A program made the translations under genes and the position numbers. A model generated the notes under the pieces. That model saw only the letters and a list, made by a program, of their open reading frames with translations, had not been told where the DNA came from and ran no database searches. A stretch of 64,000 nucleotides of DNA from Tachinus rufipes. Lineage: Eukaryota; Arthropoda; Insecta; Coleoptera; Staphylinidae. Where the stretch lies: contig OZ010746.1 in the NCBI GenBank assembly GCA_963932245.1, positions 100,923,066-100,987,065 on the forward strand, written 5' to 3'. Of this stretch, positions 33,541-43,600 are shown piece after piece (the stretch's first letter is position 1; the number at the start of each line of letters is the position of its first letter).

Positions 33541-35060
33541 ATGTGTACGCCAAACCTTGCTAACAGAGTGACATTGTGGGAAGTAGGAGTGGACATCCGG
33601 CTAACGATCTCGGACAAAAGTCGTCGCAATAAAAACGTTAATGCGAGGAAACAAGGCTGGAACTATAGAGATGCGCGGGTGGAAGAGTTCTGCAATAAGA
33701 TCGAGGCGAGAACAAGTCAAGGGCTCCACAGCTTTACGGCGGCAGAACTGACCGCTATTATGGTCGACACTTGTAACGACACTTTCACCAAGAAGAGCGC
33801 CAACAACAGCCGTAGACCGGCGTACTGGTGGAGCTGCGAAATTGCTGAAGCAAGAAAAATCTGTGTGAAAACCAGACGAGCGTACACCCGGGCGAACGCC
33901 AGTACAGACTCTATACAGAAGCAACAACTCTATAATATGTATAAAGAGAAGAAGGCGGACCTAAAAAAGGCCATTAAGGCGGCGAAGAAAAGCTTTTGGG
34001 CCAGTCTGTGCAGATAAGTTGACATAGACCTCTGGAGCACCGGATATAAAATCGTGACCGGGAAGTTGGGCACTCGCTCCCCAATAACTCTATCAGACGA
34101 GGATCAGCTGAGGATAGCGCTAGACCTTTTTCCGCAACATACTAAAACAGAATGGTCCAGGATAGACATCAACCAGGACGAAATACCACCGTGCACCTAT
34201 GAGGAAGTAAAGGAAGCCGGCCGACGGATGAAAAGAGGCAAAGCTGCAGGACCTGATGGAATACCGCCAGAGGTAGTTAAAGAAATGTCCCAAAGGAATA
34301 CCGATCTGTGCGCAAGCCTGTTTACCAGGTTGCTGACCGAGGGATCTTTCCCAGAAGAGTGGAAACTGGCTAAACTGGCCATAATTGAAAAGCCAGCAAA
34401 AGGCGACGGCGCCACAGCATACAGGCCGATATGCTTGCTAAACTCTATGGGAAAACTCCTTGAACTGGTCATAAACAAGAGGCTGCAAGACAAAATAGAA
34501 GGAACGGGAGGTTTATCCTGCGAACAGTTCGGTTTTAGGCAAGGAAGATCTACGGTCGACGCCATCCAGAGAGTAAAGGCCCTAGCGGAGGAAGCAAAGA
34601 AAGATAACGAATTTGCAGTTCTGATCACGTTTGATGTCAAGAATGTCTTTAATTCTACCCCCTGGAAAAGCATAATTAAGGAACTGAAGAGAAGGAAAAT
34701 GTAACCTTACTTGGTGAGGATGATCTGCTGTTACCTTCTAAAAAGGAGCATTCTGGTTGGCGGAAAACTAATAGATATGACTTGCGGGAACCTGTATTAT
34801 GACGGGATTCTCAGGGAAATGATGCTTGAGGGGACGACCCTTGTAGGATATGTTGACAACCTGGCGATGGTGATACGGGGTATATGCAAGGCTATTATTG
34901 AAGAGAATGCAGAACTTGCAGTGACTCTCATTGAATTGTGGCTGAACAGGAGAGGACTGGAACTGGCCTCGCATAAAACAGAAGCAGTTGTGCTGGCAGG
35001 ACGCAACACACTAAAAAGTGTGACGGTAAGAGTAGGAGGACTGGAGATCACCAGCAAAAA
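33541..35060 (+). pseudogene. R1-clade ORF2, reverse transcriptase domain
   Basis: A single frame runs through two stops (TAA at 34,015-34,017 and 34,702-34,704). It shows GKAAGPDGIPPEVV, AYRPICLLNSMGKLLE, EQFGFRQGRSTVDAI and motif A LITFDVKNVFNSTPW. After the second stop, ILVGGKLIDMTCG passes straight to NLYYDGIL, so motif B (normally VPQGSVLGPxLW, about 12 residues) is deleted. Motif C is YVDN at 34,849-34,860 instead of YADD/YVDD, which loses the second catalytic Asp. The remaining thumb region (HKTEAVVLAG, KYFGVLLG) is typical. The polymerase would copy element RNA at the nicked target; this copy cannot. Confidence 0.92.
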
Positions 35061-35830
35061 GTGCGCCAAGTACTTTGGGGTACTGCTTGGCAAAAACCTG
35101 CACATGGGCGCCCACAAAGCGGTGGCAGCGCTTGCTCGACTGCGAAGGCAGGCAGAAGACTGGCGATCAGCACAGTGGCCAACTCCATTATGCTGTATGG
35201 GGCGCCAGTATGGAGTGATTTTGCACAAATACCAAAATACCGGAAGACGCTTAAGAAGGTACAGAGAAAAATGGCGATAAGAGTGGCTAGCGCCTACCGG
35301 ACCACATCGACCAGGGCCATACAGGTGGTAGCAGGTGCGGTACCTATTCATTTACTGGCGAAAGGAGGTACGTAACTGGTGCAAACCAAGAAGCAGAAAA
35401 GGAGCTGGCCAGAGCAGAAACTCTCAAAAGGTGGAAAAAGGAATAGGGAGAAGTAGGCAAAACGGGTGCGTGGACGCAAAAACTGATCCCAAAAGTCATT
35501 CCATGAGTCACTCGAAAACATGGAGACGTCGGGTACCATCTGACTCAAATTCTAACAGGACATGGATGCTTCCAAGCTTACCTAAAGAGGATGGGAATCA
35601 CGGACAACGACATTTGCGTGTATTGTGGAGAAGTGGACACTCCCCAGCACACAATGTTCCAGTGCGACAGGTGGCAGTCTACTAGGGAAATGTTGGCGGG
35701 AGACCTCGCCTTGACACCGGAAACCATGGTCAGGGACATACCAAAAGCAAAGATACATGGAGCACAATCCAGAAACTAGCAACTGAAATCATAAGGACCA
35801 AAGAGCAGGAAGAGAGGGATAGACAGCTGG
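35061..35830 (+). pseudogene. R1-clade ORF2, C-terminal region with zinc finger
   Basis: After a frameshift near 35,150, a frame reads ISTVANSIMLYGAPVWSDF, KVQRKMAIRVASAYRT and VVAGAVPIHLLA, the conserved post-RT region of R1-clade LINEs. Another frame break near 35,370 leads to YHLTQILTGHGCFQAYLKRM and then DICVYCGEVDTPQHTMFQC at 35,606-35,665, a C-x2-C-x7-H-x4-C finger as in R1 and TRAS proteins. The sequence from 35,830 to the poly(A) at 36,043 would be the 3' UTR. Confidence 0.85.
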
Positions 35831-36042
35831 TAGCTCAGCAGTAGTGAGTAGAGTGAGTAGTAAATGTTTTTGTGTGAACGAATAGAAGGTCAAAAATGGG
35901 TAACCTCTGTGAAGTAATACCACACGGTGATCTCGCAGTGGTTGCGACAACCAAGGGGGGGTATTTTTACTCGGTAGGCGTTTGGGGACCCTTTCCAAAC
36001 AAATCCGACACAAAGTCTTTTGAAGATTTTTTTCTCTCCTAC

Positions 36043-36067
36043 AAAAAAAAAAAAGGTGCTAGTGGGC
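36043..36067 (+). repeat. LINE poly(A) tail and right target-site duplication
   Basis: A run of 11-12 A (36,043-36,053/4) is followed at once by AGGTGCTAGTGGGC (36,054-36,067), the second copy of the 14-bp duplication. Confidence 0.9.
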
Positions 36068-37720
36068 ACTTTAGTTTAAACTTTATTGTCCAAAATTGTA
36101 AACTGTCACTGTAGATCTTATTATATTTTTTTAAGTTAGTGATTATTGGAGTTTGCAAAGAAAGAAAAAGTTATCTTTTTTAATTAAGTTAAGCGTATAC
36201 TTCCAATTTTGTTATTACAAATTTTTGAGCAAATTATTTGTCTAAAATAATAAACTAGAGTACTACGCTTAACCGTCTAAGTAATTATATATTGTTGAAA
36301 AAACTTTTAATTTCTTGATCTTGCAGTCATAAGCTGAAGTACCTTGCCTAAGTATTAGTGATCCGTAGATCTTCTTTTAAAAAACGTGTTTTACTGATTG
36401 GATTCCATCTTCTTTTGCATTAATTTAGTGCGAGGCGTTTTAGGTTTGTAGATTTGCTTTCACTTGCCTCTATTTTGATTTAGTCACTAGTGATGTTTGC
36501 AAGAAAGAAATTTTCAATTACAAATACTGGTTTAAACTATTTATCCAAAAATTATAAATTATAGTACTCTTCCAAGTATTGTTGAATAGTTTTTGTTTTT
36601 TATTAACTAGTAATTATATGGGTTTGAAAGAAAATAAAAATCAATCTTTTGATCTCATACACTAGGGCAGGTGGTCGGGGCACTCTAGTTCAAACTATTT
36701 GTTTGCAGTTATAATTTGTATACGTGTTAGTGAGTGTAGATTGGATCATACTTTTTTTCTATTTATTTAATGACGCGCTTGAAAAAAAAGATACATTTTT
36801 AATGTTACCGACAAGCCTCCGAAGATGGCAATGGAGGTTGCTGGTGCAGGTTCAAAAGCAATTGGGTAATTTCTAATAATAGATTCTGGAGTTGAGGGCT
36901 TGGCTGGATTTGAGTTGGATTTTCTTGGACAAGATCTTTTCTGTTATTTACCGGGTATTTTGGGTATCATCCCAGCTTTTGAATTTTTGGTTATGCCCAA
37001 GTTAAAAGCTTTTTAATAATTATTTTTTGTTTCTTTTGTTTCTTTTGTCATTTTTGGATTTGAGCTGCTGTGTCTACCAAAGCTTGTAGTTTCTTTGTTG
37101 CACTTGGTTGTGACAATTTTGGCGGTGTTAGTGTTTTGGGTGGTCATTATTGGCTGCGAGAAATTGTCCTTAGTTTTTTCCAAAACTACGTGATGGCCAA
37201 CTATTTTTTTGTTTGTAATGAGTGCAACTTAGTTAACGAGTGGACATACTGTTTTGAGTAAATTCTGAACAACTGGAGAGGTTAATTATCTACTTTGGAC
37301 CAGAGAAGGATTTTAGTTATAAAACTCAACGTTGATAAGGCAGGTTAATGTCTATGTTGGTCTTTTGGTTATCCGTTCTAATGATGTTGCTTGGTTGACC
37401 GTGTGGACTAACTTTGAATATAAAATTTTCTTATTTATAAGAGCGGGATGGGAAAACGTATTGGCCGGTGTTGTTAGCAATAAGGAAAGGACCAGTTTAA
37501 ACTAACTGCCCAAAATTATGTAGTAGAGTACTTTACAAACAATTTTGCATGTGTGCTTGGCTCTTCAGATTAAACTATTTTTCAAAAATGATGAATCACT
37601 AAAAAAATTAATAAAACAATTGTTCTAATTGTCCTAACAGTAAATCCACTACTTACTAAACAAATTATGTAACAAAGTTTTTTGGTCATTTTTTTGGTTT
37701 GCAAGCAATTTTAGATTATA
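36068..37720. other. Spacer with decayed units related to Sat-180
   Basis: Several diverged copies of an AGTTTAAACTATTTGTCC / AAAATTATAAACTAGAGTAC series occur at about 36,070, 36,225, 36,530, 36,690, 37,495 and 37,570, sometimes preceded by GGGGCACTCTAG or GTGGGCACTTTAG. They resemble the GGGCCACTCCAGTCTAAACT tail of Sat-180 monomers. At 36,345-36,372 TTGCCTAAGTATTAGTGATC repeats the relic seen at 490-525. No coding sequence was recognised; the 37,070-37,261 frame is T-rich and featureless. Confidence 0.45.
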
Positions 37721-37723
37721 CTG

Positions 37724-38330
37724 ATGCAGTTGTACTCACGTTTCTTTCAGAATATGAACTTAGATAGCAGATACGTCTGCATTATAAAAAATCTGTATTA
37801 CAACCAAATCATCGCTGCTGTCAAAGTTGAAGACATGACTACCGAGTATATTCCTATTCAGCAAGGTGTGAGGCAAGGCTGTGTCCTCTCTCCACTACTT
37901 TTTAACATATGCTCTGAACAAATTTTTGCCAAAGTATTGGACGAAACACATGAAGGAATTGTTGTCAACGGAAAAATAATAAACAACTTGCGTTATGCTG
38001 ACAAGACTGTTCTACTGGCAAGAAGTGCTGATGCTAAAAGCGAAAAAAGGAGACTCCAGTTAAATATCAGCAAGACCAAAGCTATGGTTATTAGCAAGGA
38101 TGGTGAGCTTCCAGCAAACCTGAGTACAGGCAACCAACAGATTCAGCAAGTCTCCAGTTTCAGATATCTGGAATGCTAATAGAGCAGTAAATGGGATGGC
38201 ATGCAGGAAATAAGATCCCGCATTGAGCAAGCTAGAGCAGCGTTTAACAACATGAAAAAAGTGCTTACATCTCGTGACTTTTCAATACTTTACAAGCATC
38301 CAGATTCTTGATGTGTACTACAAACTGCCT
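37724..38330 (+). pseudogene. Non-LTR retrotransposon reverse transcriptase relic
   Basis: The frame reads YVCIIKNLYYNQIIAAVKVE, IQQGVRQGCVLSPLLFNICS (motif B), INNLRYADKTVLLARSA (motif C with YADK at 37,994-38,005 replacing YADD) and LQLNISKTKAMVISK, then QVSSFRYLEC. A frame break at 38,180 is followed by EIRSRIEQARAAFNNMKKVL, a conserved post-RT block of the same LINE group. About 20 residues are missing between the YADK block and LQLN. The GVRQGCVLSPLLFN signature differs from that of the R1 and Jockey copies in this window, so it is a third LINE lineage; I cannot name the clade with confidence. The second catalytic Asp is lost and the frame is broken. Confidence 0.88.
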
Positions 38331-38640
38331 GTGACGCGGAAAGTTATAGCAATCTTATTAATTAGTTATAGTATTTTAAACCAACTGATCCACAAAGTGG
38401 AATTATAATTAGTTGAGATGTTTTGTACCCCAAGCTACGTCACAATGTATCAAAAGGTAAAGCATAGGAATCTGTGTTCTATAGTAGAGTGTTTTTGGTT
38501 TGCACTAGGTTGTTGTTTATTCTTTGGTGGTTGTATACTCCAAATTACTTATCTTTAAAAAACCGTTTTGTATAAAAAAATATTTGGCAGTTTGTTATTA
38601 ATTAGTGCAATTGTTCCATAATAGGCATTTTATGAATAAA
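38331..38640. other. Non-coding spacer
   Basis: AT-rich, nothing recognised; possibly the 3' tail of the preceding LINE relic. Confidence 0.4.
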
Positions 38641-39985
38641 TAAAATGTCAAAAATAACAAGATCCGGCATTGAATCATCAAAATATTACAGAAAACCAAA
38701 AAAAATTGCCGTAAACTGTAAAAAAGTGAAAAAAAATTAAAATTAGCAAAATTTGGCAATAAAATATAAAAAATATTGTTGGAAAAAACCAAAATCTGGC
38801 AATATACTGTTGAAAAATATAAAATTATATTTATAAAATGTAATAAATAGCAAAATCCGGTTATGAAATATATAAATATTATTAAAAAATTTGAAAATTT
38901 AACCATAAACTGATGATAATTGTACAATTTTGTTTGTAAAATGTCAAAAATAGCAAAATCCGGTCAAAAAATATTGTTATAAAGTTTAAAACACAACCTC
39001 AAAACGGTTGAATAATGTAAAATTCTACTTATAATATGTAAAAAATAGCAAAATGCGGCTTTGAAACATCAAAATCTGGTCATAAACTGTTGAAAAATTT
39101 ATACGATTTAAAAAACATTAAAATATTGCTTTAAAATATCAATTTATTTGTTAAAAATAGCTAAAATCCGGCCGCAAATTTTGAAAAAAAAATATGTATT
39201 CAAAAAAATTTAACTAACCCCAATGGTCATAAAACTTAAAACAATTTTAGATAGAACCGAAGTGGCCAAAAAAAGTGCAAAATTTTAATTACTAAAAAAT
39301 ACTAAAAACGACAAAAAATCTGTTTACGTAAATTTTATTCAAAAAATGTCAAAAAAGAACCAAAATTTAGCCATTAACTCTCAAAAAGTGCAAAAGTCTA
39401 TTTATAGAATGTCAAAAATATCAAATTCTGGCCTTGAAACATCAAAATATTGTCAAAAAGCACCAAAATCTGGTCATAAACTTTTGCAAAATGTGAAAAT
39501 TAAATAAATCATCAAAATCCGGCTACAAAATATCAAAGTATTGTTGATAATAGCAAAATTTTAGTCAAAATTGGTGCAACAATTTATTAATAAAAAGTCA
39601 AAAATAGCAAAATTTGTCTACGAAATATCAAAATATATTTAGAAATAGCAAAATTGGCCATAATCTGTTAAAAGATGCAAAATTCAATTTGTAAAATGTC
39701 AAAAATAGTATATTCCAGCCTTAAAGTATAAAAATATTGTTATTGTCAAAATTTAGTTATAAATTGTTAAAAAGCGCAAAATTTGATTTATAAAAAATCA
39801 AAATAGGCAAAATCCGGTATTTAAATATTAAAACATTTTCAAAAAATTAAAATTGGACCAAAAACGGTTAAAAACTACAAAATTCTTTTTATAAAGTGTT
39901 AAAAATAACAACATCCGGCATTTAATGTTTAAACAATGGTCAGAAAAGTATAATTTATCAAAATTTGGACATAAATGTTAGTAAT
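38640..39985 (+). repeat. Rep-103 block 1 (~103-bp cryptic tandem repeat)
   Basis: Diverged head-to-tail units read ATCAAAATATTGTTAGAAAG, CACCAAAATCCGGTCATAAA, CTGTTGAAAAATGTAAAATT, CTGTTTATAAAATGTCAAAA, ATAGCAAAATCCGGCCTTGA, AAC, which is about 103 bases. Each unit holds two CCGG-containing half-units. Copies are much more diverged than those of Sat-162 and contain many small indels. The minus-strand open frame at 38,598-38,927 is repeat translation. Confidence 0.85.
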
Positions 39986-39992
39986 TCTTAAG

Positions 39993-41300
39993 TTTTTTTT
40001 GACATGAGAGAAGAATCAATAAAAGACTTTGCGTTTACAAGACGTATTGGATTCAACCTTATGGGGACGCCTACCGACTAAACCCCACCCAATCTCTGAG
40101 TGCTTGGAAGTTTGGCACAATTGTTGTGCATGGATCTTCCGATAAAAGAGTTTTTGGGGTAATGGGAAGTTTTTTAAGATTGCTTTATAAGCGGGGATAT
40201 TAGCATCCACGCGTTTTTTACTCCGTGCGTATTAACCTGGCGCTTGTATCTTGAAGAGACGTTGTCTTTATCTGGTTTAGCAAATCTGGCCAGATTGCAG
40301 TTGCTATGGGTTGATAGTTTATTAAAATATTTTGCAGCGTTTCCTTTGATAAACTCGCGTATCTTTGGGATCTTGAGATCCTGGCAGTTTTTTTGTTGTG
40401 GACGTACTACAATGTTTTAAGAAACCAACGCAAAGTTTGACTTTTGAAAGCTTCTAATCAAGCAAAGTATGAGGTGGCGGTAGTACTCACTGTTTAGTTG
40501 CAGAACCAAAACCAAGCAATGTTTTGCCATCTTAGCTTTAGCTTAGAACTGATTGCACATGCAATCTAAATGTCAACCCTTTGTTGAAGGTGACCCTAAG
40601 ATATTTTGCGGAAGCCATCAACGAAATTGGAATGTTGTTGAGGAAGACATTACCGTGCGGGTTTTTGTGTTGCCATGAGTAAAGAACTGTTATGCTCTTC
40701 TCAGAATTTACCTTCATTTGCCAGTTTACTAATGCCTTTGTGGCTATCTGAATCCTCCAAGTGACCACCCAGGGAGCTATAGATCAGCGCAGTATTATCA
40801 GCGTATTGAGCTGTTTTGACTCTGCTCACATCGGAGAGCATGTCAGAGACTTGAAAATTGGATAAAATTGGTGAAAGTATTGATTCTTGCGGGAACCCTG
40901 CGGACGTATCGTTTAGCTTAAAGGCTAAAGTTTGGTTTTTTAAGTAAGATGCAATTAATTTTACCAGAAGAGTTGGAAAACTAAAGCGGTAAAGTTTTAC
41001 AAAGAGCTTTTCAAACCCAAAAAACTCACTACACTTGTAATCTTTTTCTGTCAAAACGCTTCAGCAATTTGGTCTGTCACTCTATTCAGTTGGAAGACAA
41101 CTGAGTGTTCACGACGGAAGCCATGTTGATGATCGGGTAACAATCTCTCTGTCTAGGTGTGGTCTTGGATTATATTTAAAATGACCTCACTCAAGCTGCA
41201 TAGCAGATTGATAGGACAGTAGTTTTGAAGAAATTTCCAAAAATTTTGCTTTAGTTTTGATAACTATCGTGGCCATCAGTTATCATTGCTAGGAGGGCCG
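39993..41300 (-). mobile_element. Jockey-like LINE relic, 3' part of ORF2
   Basis: The 3' end on the minus strand coincides with a T8 run on the plus strand (39,993-40,000), read as a short poly(A) tail directly against Rep-103. Recognisable ORF2 sequence runs from about 41,270 down to about 40,200. No endonuclease or ORF1 is present, so the copy is 5'-truncated. The far flank at about 41,340 is not Rep-103, so this is not a simple insertion into one intact block, and I found no target-site duplication. Confidence 0.8.
40200..41270 (-). pseudogene. Jockey-like reverse transcriptase, broken
   Basis: Minus-strand blocks in order: CPINLLCSLSEVILNIIQ (usually YRPISLL), LLPDHQHGFRREHSVVFQLN, VKLYRFSFPTLLVKLIASYL, GFPQESILSPIL (motif B with Glu where Gly is usual), QYADNTALIYSS (motif C, YADN at 40,794-40,805), WQMKVNSEKSITVLYS, SAKYLRVTFNKGLTFRLHV and, beyond stops, LKIPKIREFIKGNAAKYF plus NKLSTHSNCNLA, the typical Jockey C-terminus. 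A frame break lies between 40,701 and 40,768, where the two frames overlap, and further stops follow. The second catalytic Asp is lost. The frame at 40,016-40,210 is the decayed tail or 3' UTR. Confidence 0.88.
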
Positions 41301-41449
41301 GGTTGGTTGGTTACATTGTTGTCAGCAAAGGTGGCAGTAGCTGCGGACAAATTTAATTTTGAATTAATCTATTTTGATGAAAATTACACATCTGATTTAT
41401 TTCTTTACTGTAAACACAAATTTAACATATAGAAATTTGAAAAAGAAAC

Positions 41450-41560
41450 AAAATTACTGTAGCGCAATCAATGAACTTAGTGCCCCGCCCAAGCGTTTGT
41501 GATCAAAAAATTGGATTACAAATACTTGAATGAGTAGGCGGGAACTAAAATCAAAATTTG
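41450..41560 (+). repeat. Solitary Sat-112 monomer
   Basis: One complete unit reads AAATTACTGTAGCGCAATCA, ATGAACTTAGTGCCCCGCCC, AAGCGTTTGTGATCAAAAAA, TTGGATTACAAATACTTGAA, TGAGTAGGCGGGAACTAAAA, TCAAAATTT. It lies ~2.1 kb before the Sat-112 array, separated from it by the Sat-177 block. A short CAAAATT/AAAATT word occurs at both ends. The open frame at 41,530-41,742 begins in it and is not supported as a gene. Confidence 0.85.
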
Positions 41561-42080
41561 TACACGCACGCACACACACAAATCTTATAGTTATTCAGAG
41601 TCCCGAGAAAATCGTTCGGTATTCAGCAAATGTACGCGTCGCTGTTTCTTTTTTCTATCAGTGTAGCAAACAAAAAAACGAAGAAACTGCCCACGTTGTA
41701 TCGCATATGGGCATTCTCACCGTTTCTGCGGCAACAACATAAAACAGTCCATCGATGGGTATAAATATTATTGAGTGTGTACTTGTATATAGTTCAGAAG
41801 ATTGTATTTTAAACACGGCGTTTCCTGAATGGTTCTAATTTGTCGCGGTGTTTGTACAATAAATTGCCGATTTTTTAATGTAACAGAGAAATCTGTTTGC
41901 TGGTAACGATTCATTTAATTTCATATTTGTGTAGGAATCAATTGTGTGAGATACTCCTTTCAGCAAATAGGTTGCTTAGACATAGTTTCCTTGTTGGTGC
42001 TTGGTTTTGCAGAATTGGAATTGTACAATGAAAATTTTAATTCTTTATCAGTAATAAAAAAACCAAATTAAATAACTTAA
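41561..42080. other. Non-coding spacer
   Basis: Contains a short CA-rich tract (CACGCACGCACACACAC, about 41,561-41,580). Nothing else was recognised. Confidence 0.45.
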
Positions 42081-43600
42081 CTTAGTAATTTTATAATAAT
42101 TGCTATTAGTGTTTCTTAGTACTTATTAAATTTATTAAAAATTTCAAACAAAAATTTATAAAACTGGTCCTATCAATTCAAATTAAATTTTCATATATTT
42201 TAGTATTATATTAGTACTTACCTTACAACAAATTTGTTTAAATTCCAATGTTTAGTTCAATAGAAATTGCTGTTGGTGTGTACTTATTAAATTTGTTATT
42301 AATTTATTAAAAACTTCAATCAAAGTTTCATAAAATTGGTCGTACTAATACTAATAAAGTTTTGACAAATTTTAGTACAAAATTAGTACTCACTCTAAAC
42401 CAAATTTTATTAAATTTTTACGTTTAGTTTTGGAGAAATTCCTATTGGTGTTTCTTAGTGTTTTATTTATTAAATTATTAAAAACTTTAGTTAAAGTTTC
42501 ATAAAACTGGCCGTACTAATACTAATTATTTTTTTACAAATTTTAGTACTATATTAATACTTACTCCAGACAAAATTTTATTATATTCCAATGTTTAGTT
42601 TTAGAAGAATTGCTAATGGTGTTTTTTAGTACTTACTAAATTTAGTAATAATTTATTAAAAACTTTAAACAAAATTTCATAAAACTGGTCGAATCAATTT
42701 AAAATAAATTTTGACCTAGTTTAGTACTATAATAGTATTTACTTTAAACTAAATTCTATTAAATTCCTATGTTTAGTTCAGGAAGAATTGCTATTAATGT
42801 TTTCTCGTATTTCATAGGTTTGTAATTAATTTATTACAAATTACAATCAAAGTTTTATAAAACTGGTCGTACCAATACTAATCAAACTTTGACAAATATT
42901 AGTACTATATTAGTACTTAATCCAAAAAAATTTTAATTAATTTTCAATGTTTAGTTTAGACGAAATTGTTATTGATGTTTCCTCGTTTCTCATAAATTTA
43001 ATAATATAAATTTAATTTATTACAAATTCCAATCAAAGTTTCATAAAACTGGTCGTACCAATACTAATCAAACTTTGACAAATTTTAGTACTATAATAGT
43101 ACTTACTTCAAACAAAATTTTATTAAATTCTAATGTTTAGTTTTGAAGGAATTGCTATTGGTGCTTATTAGTATTTATTAAATTTGTTATTAATTTATTA
43201 AAAACCTCAATTGAAGTTTCATAAAACTGGTCGTACCAAAACTATTTAAATTTTGACAATTTTTAGTATTATATTAGTACTTACTTCAAACCAAATTTTA
43301 TAAAACTCCAATGTTTAATTTAGGAGAATTTGGTGTTACTTAGTACTTATTAAATTTGATATTAATTTAAAAACTCCAAACAAATATTTTATAAAACTAG
43401 TTTTACCATTTCAAATTAAATTTTGTTAAAACTTGGTATTATATTAGTACTTGCTTCAAACCAAATTTTATTAAATTCTAATGTTTAGTATAGGAAGAAT
43501 TGCAATTAATGTTCTTAAGTACTTAATAAATTTATTATTAATTTATTAAAAACTCCATTCATAGTTTTATATAACTGGTCGTACCAATACTATACAAAAT
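42080..43600 (+). repeat. Sat-177: tandem array of ~177-bp monomers
   Basis: GTTTAGTT words at about 42,246, 42,423, 42,593, 42,770, 42,948 and 43,134 give a period of about 177, so 8-9 copies are present. A monomer runs TTTAGTACTATATTAGTACT, TACTTCAAACCAAATTTTAT, TAAATTCCAATGTTTAGTTT, AGGAGAATTGCTATTGGTGT, TTCTTAGTACTTATTAAATT, TGTTATTAATTTATTAAAAA, CTCCAATCAAAGTTTCATAA, AACTGGTCGTACCAATACTA. AGTACT palindromes recur three times per unit. The array ends abruptly at 43,600, where Sat-112 begins. Confidence 0.92.

Larger units (their letters stand above)
32827..36053 (+). mobile_element. R1-clade non-LTR retrotransposon, 5'-truncated, with poly(A) and TSD
   Basis: The insertion contains the C-terminal zinc-knuckle part of ORF1, then ORF2 with endonuclease, reverse transcriptase and a C-terminal CCHC-like finger, and ends in a run of about 11-12 A (36,043-36,053). 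A perfect 14-bp direct repeat flanks it, which fits target-primed reverse transcription. It is clearly richer in G+C than its surroundings, so it is a foreign block in this DNA. The 5' end falls inside the first zinc knuckle, whose first Cys is replaced by target sequence. ORF2 carries nonsense codons, frameshifts and the loss of RT motif B, so the copy is dead. R1-clade membership is inferred from the FDVKNVFNSTPW-type motif A, the LYGAPVWSD region and the terminal CVYCG finger. Confidence 0.93.

Noticed and set aside
33601..35782. Minus-strand open frames of up to 184 codons within the R1-clade LINE
   Set aside because: Antisense shadows of ORF2, whose plus-strand frames carry the endonuclease and RT motifs.
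33048..35830. A functional reverse transcriptase gene
   Set aside because: At least four in-frame stops, several frameshifts, a missing motif B and YVDN in place of YxDD.
32572..36067. A telomere-targeted TRAS/SART-like LINE inserted in (TTAGG)n
   Set aside because: The element is R1-clade and a TTAGG tract lies ~140 bases upstream, but the 14-bp target-site duplication AGGTGCTAGTGGGC shows that the insertion site was not TTAGG.
41561..41580. CA-rich tract as a regulatory Z-DNA element
   Set aside because: Too short and impure to support such a claim.
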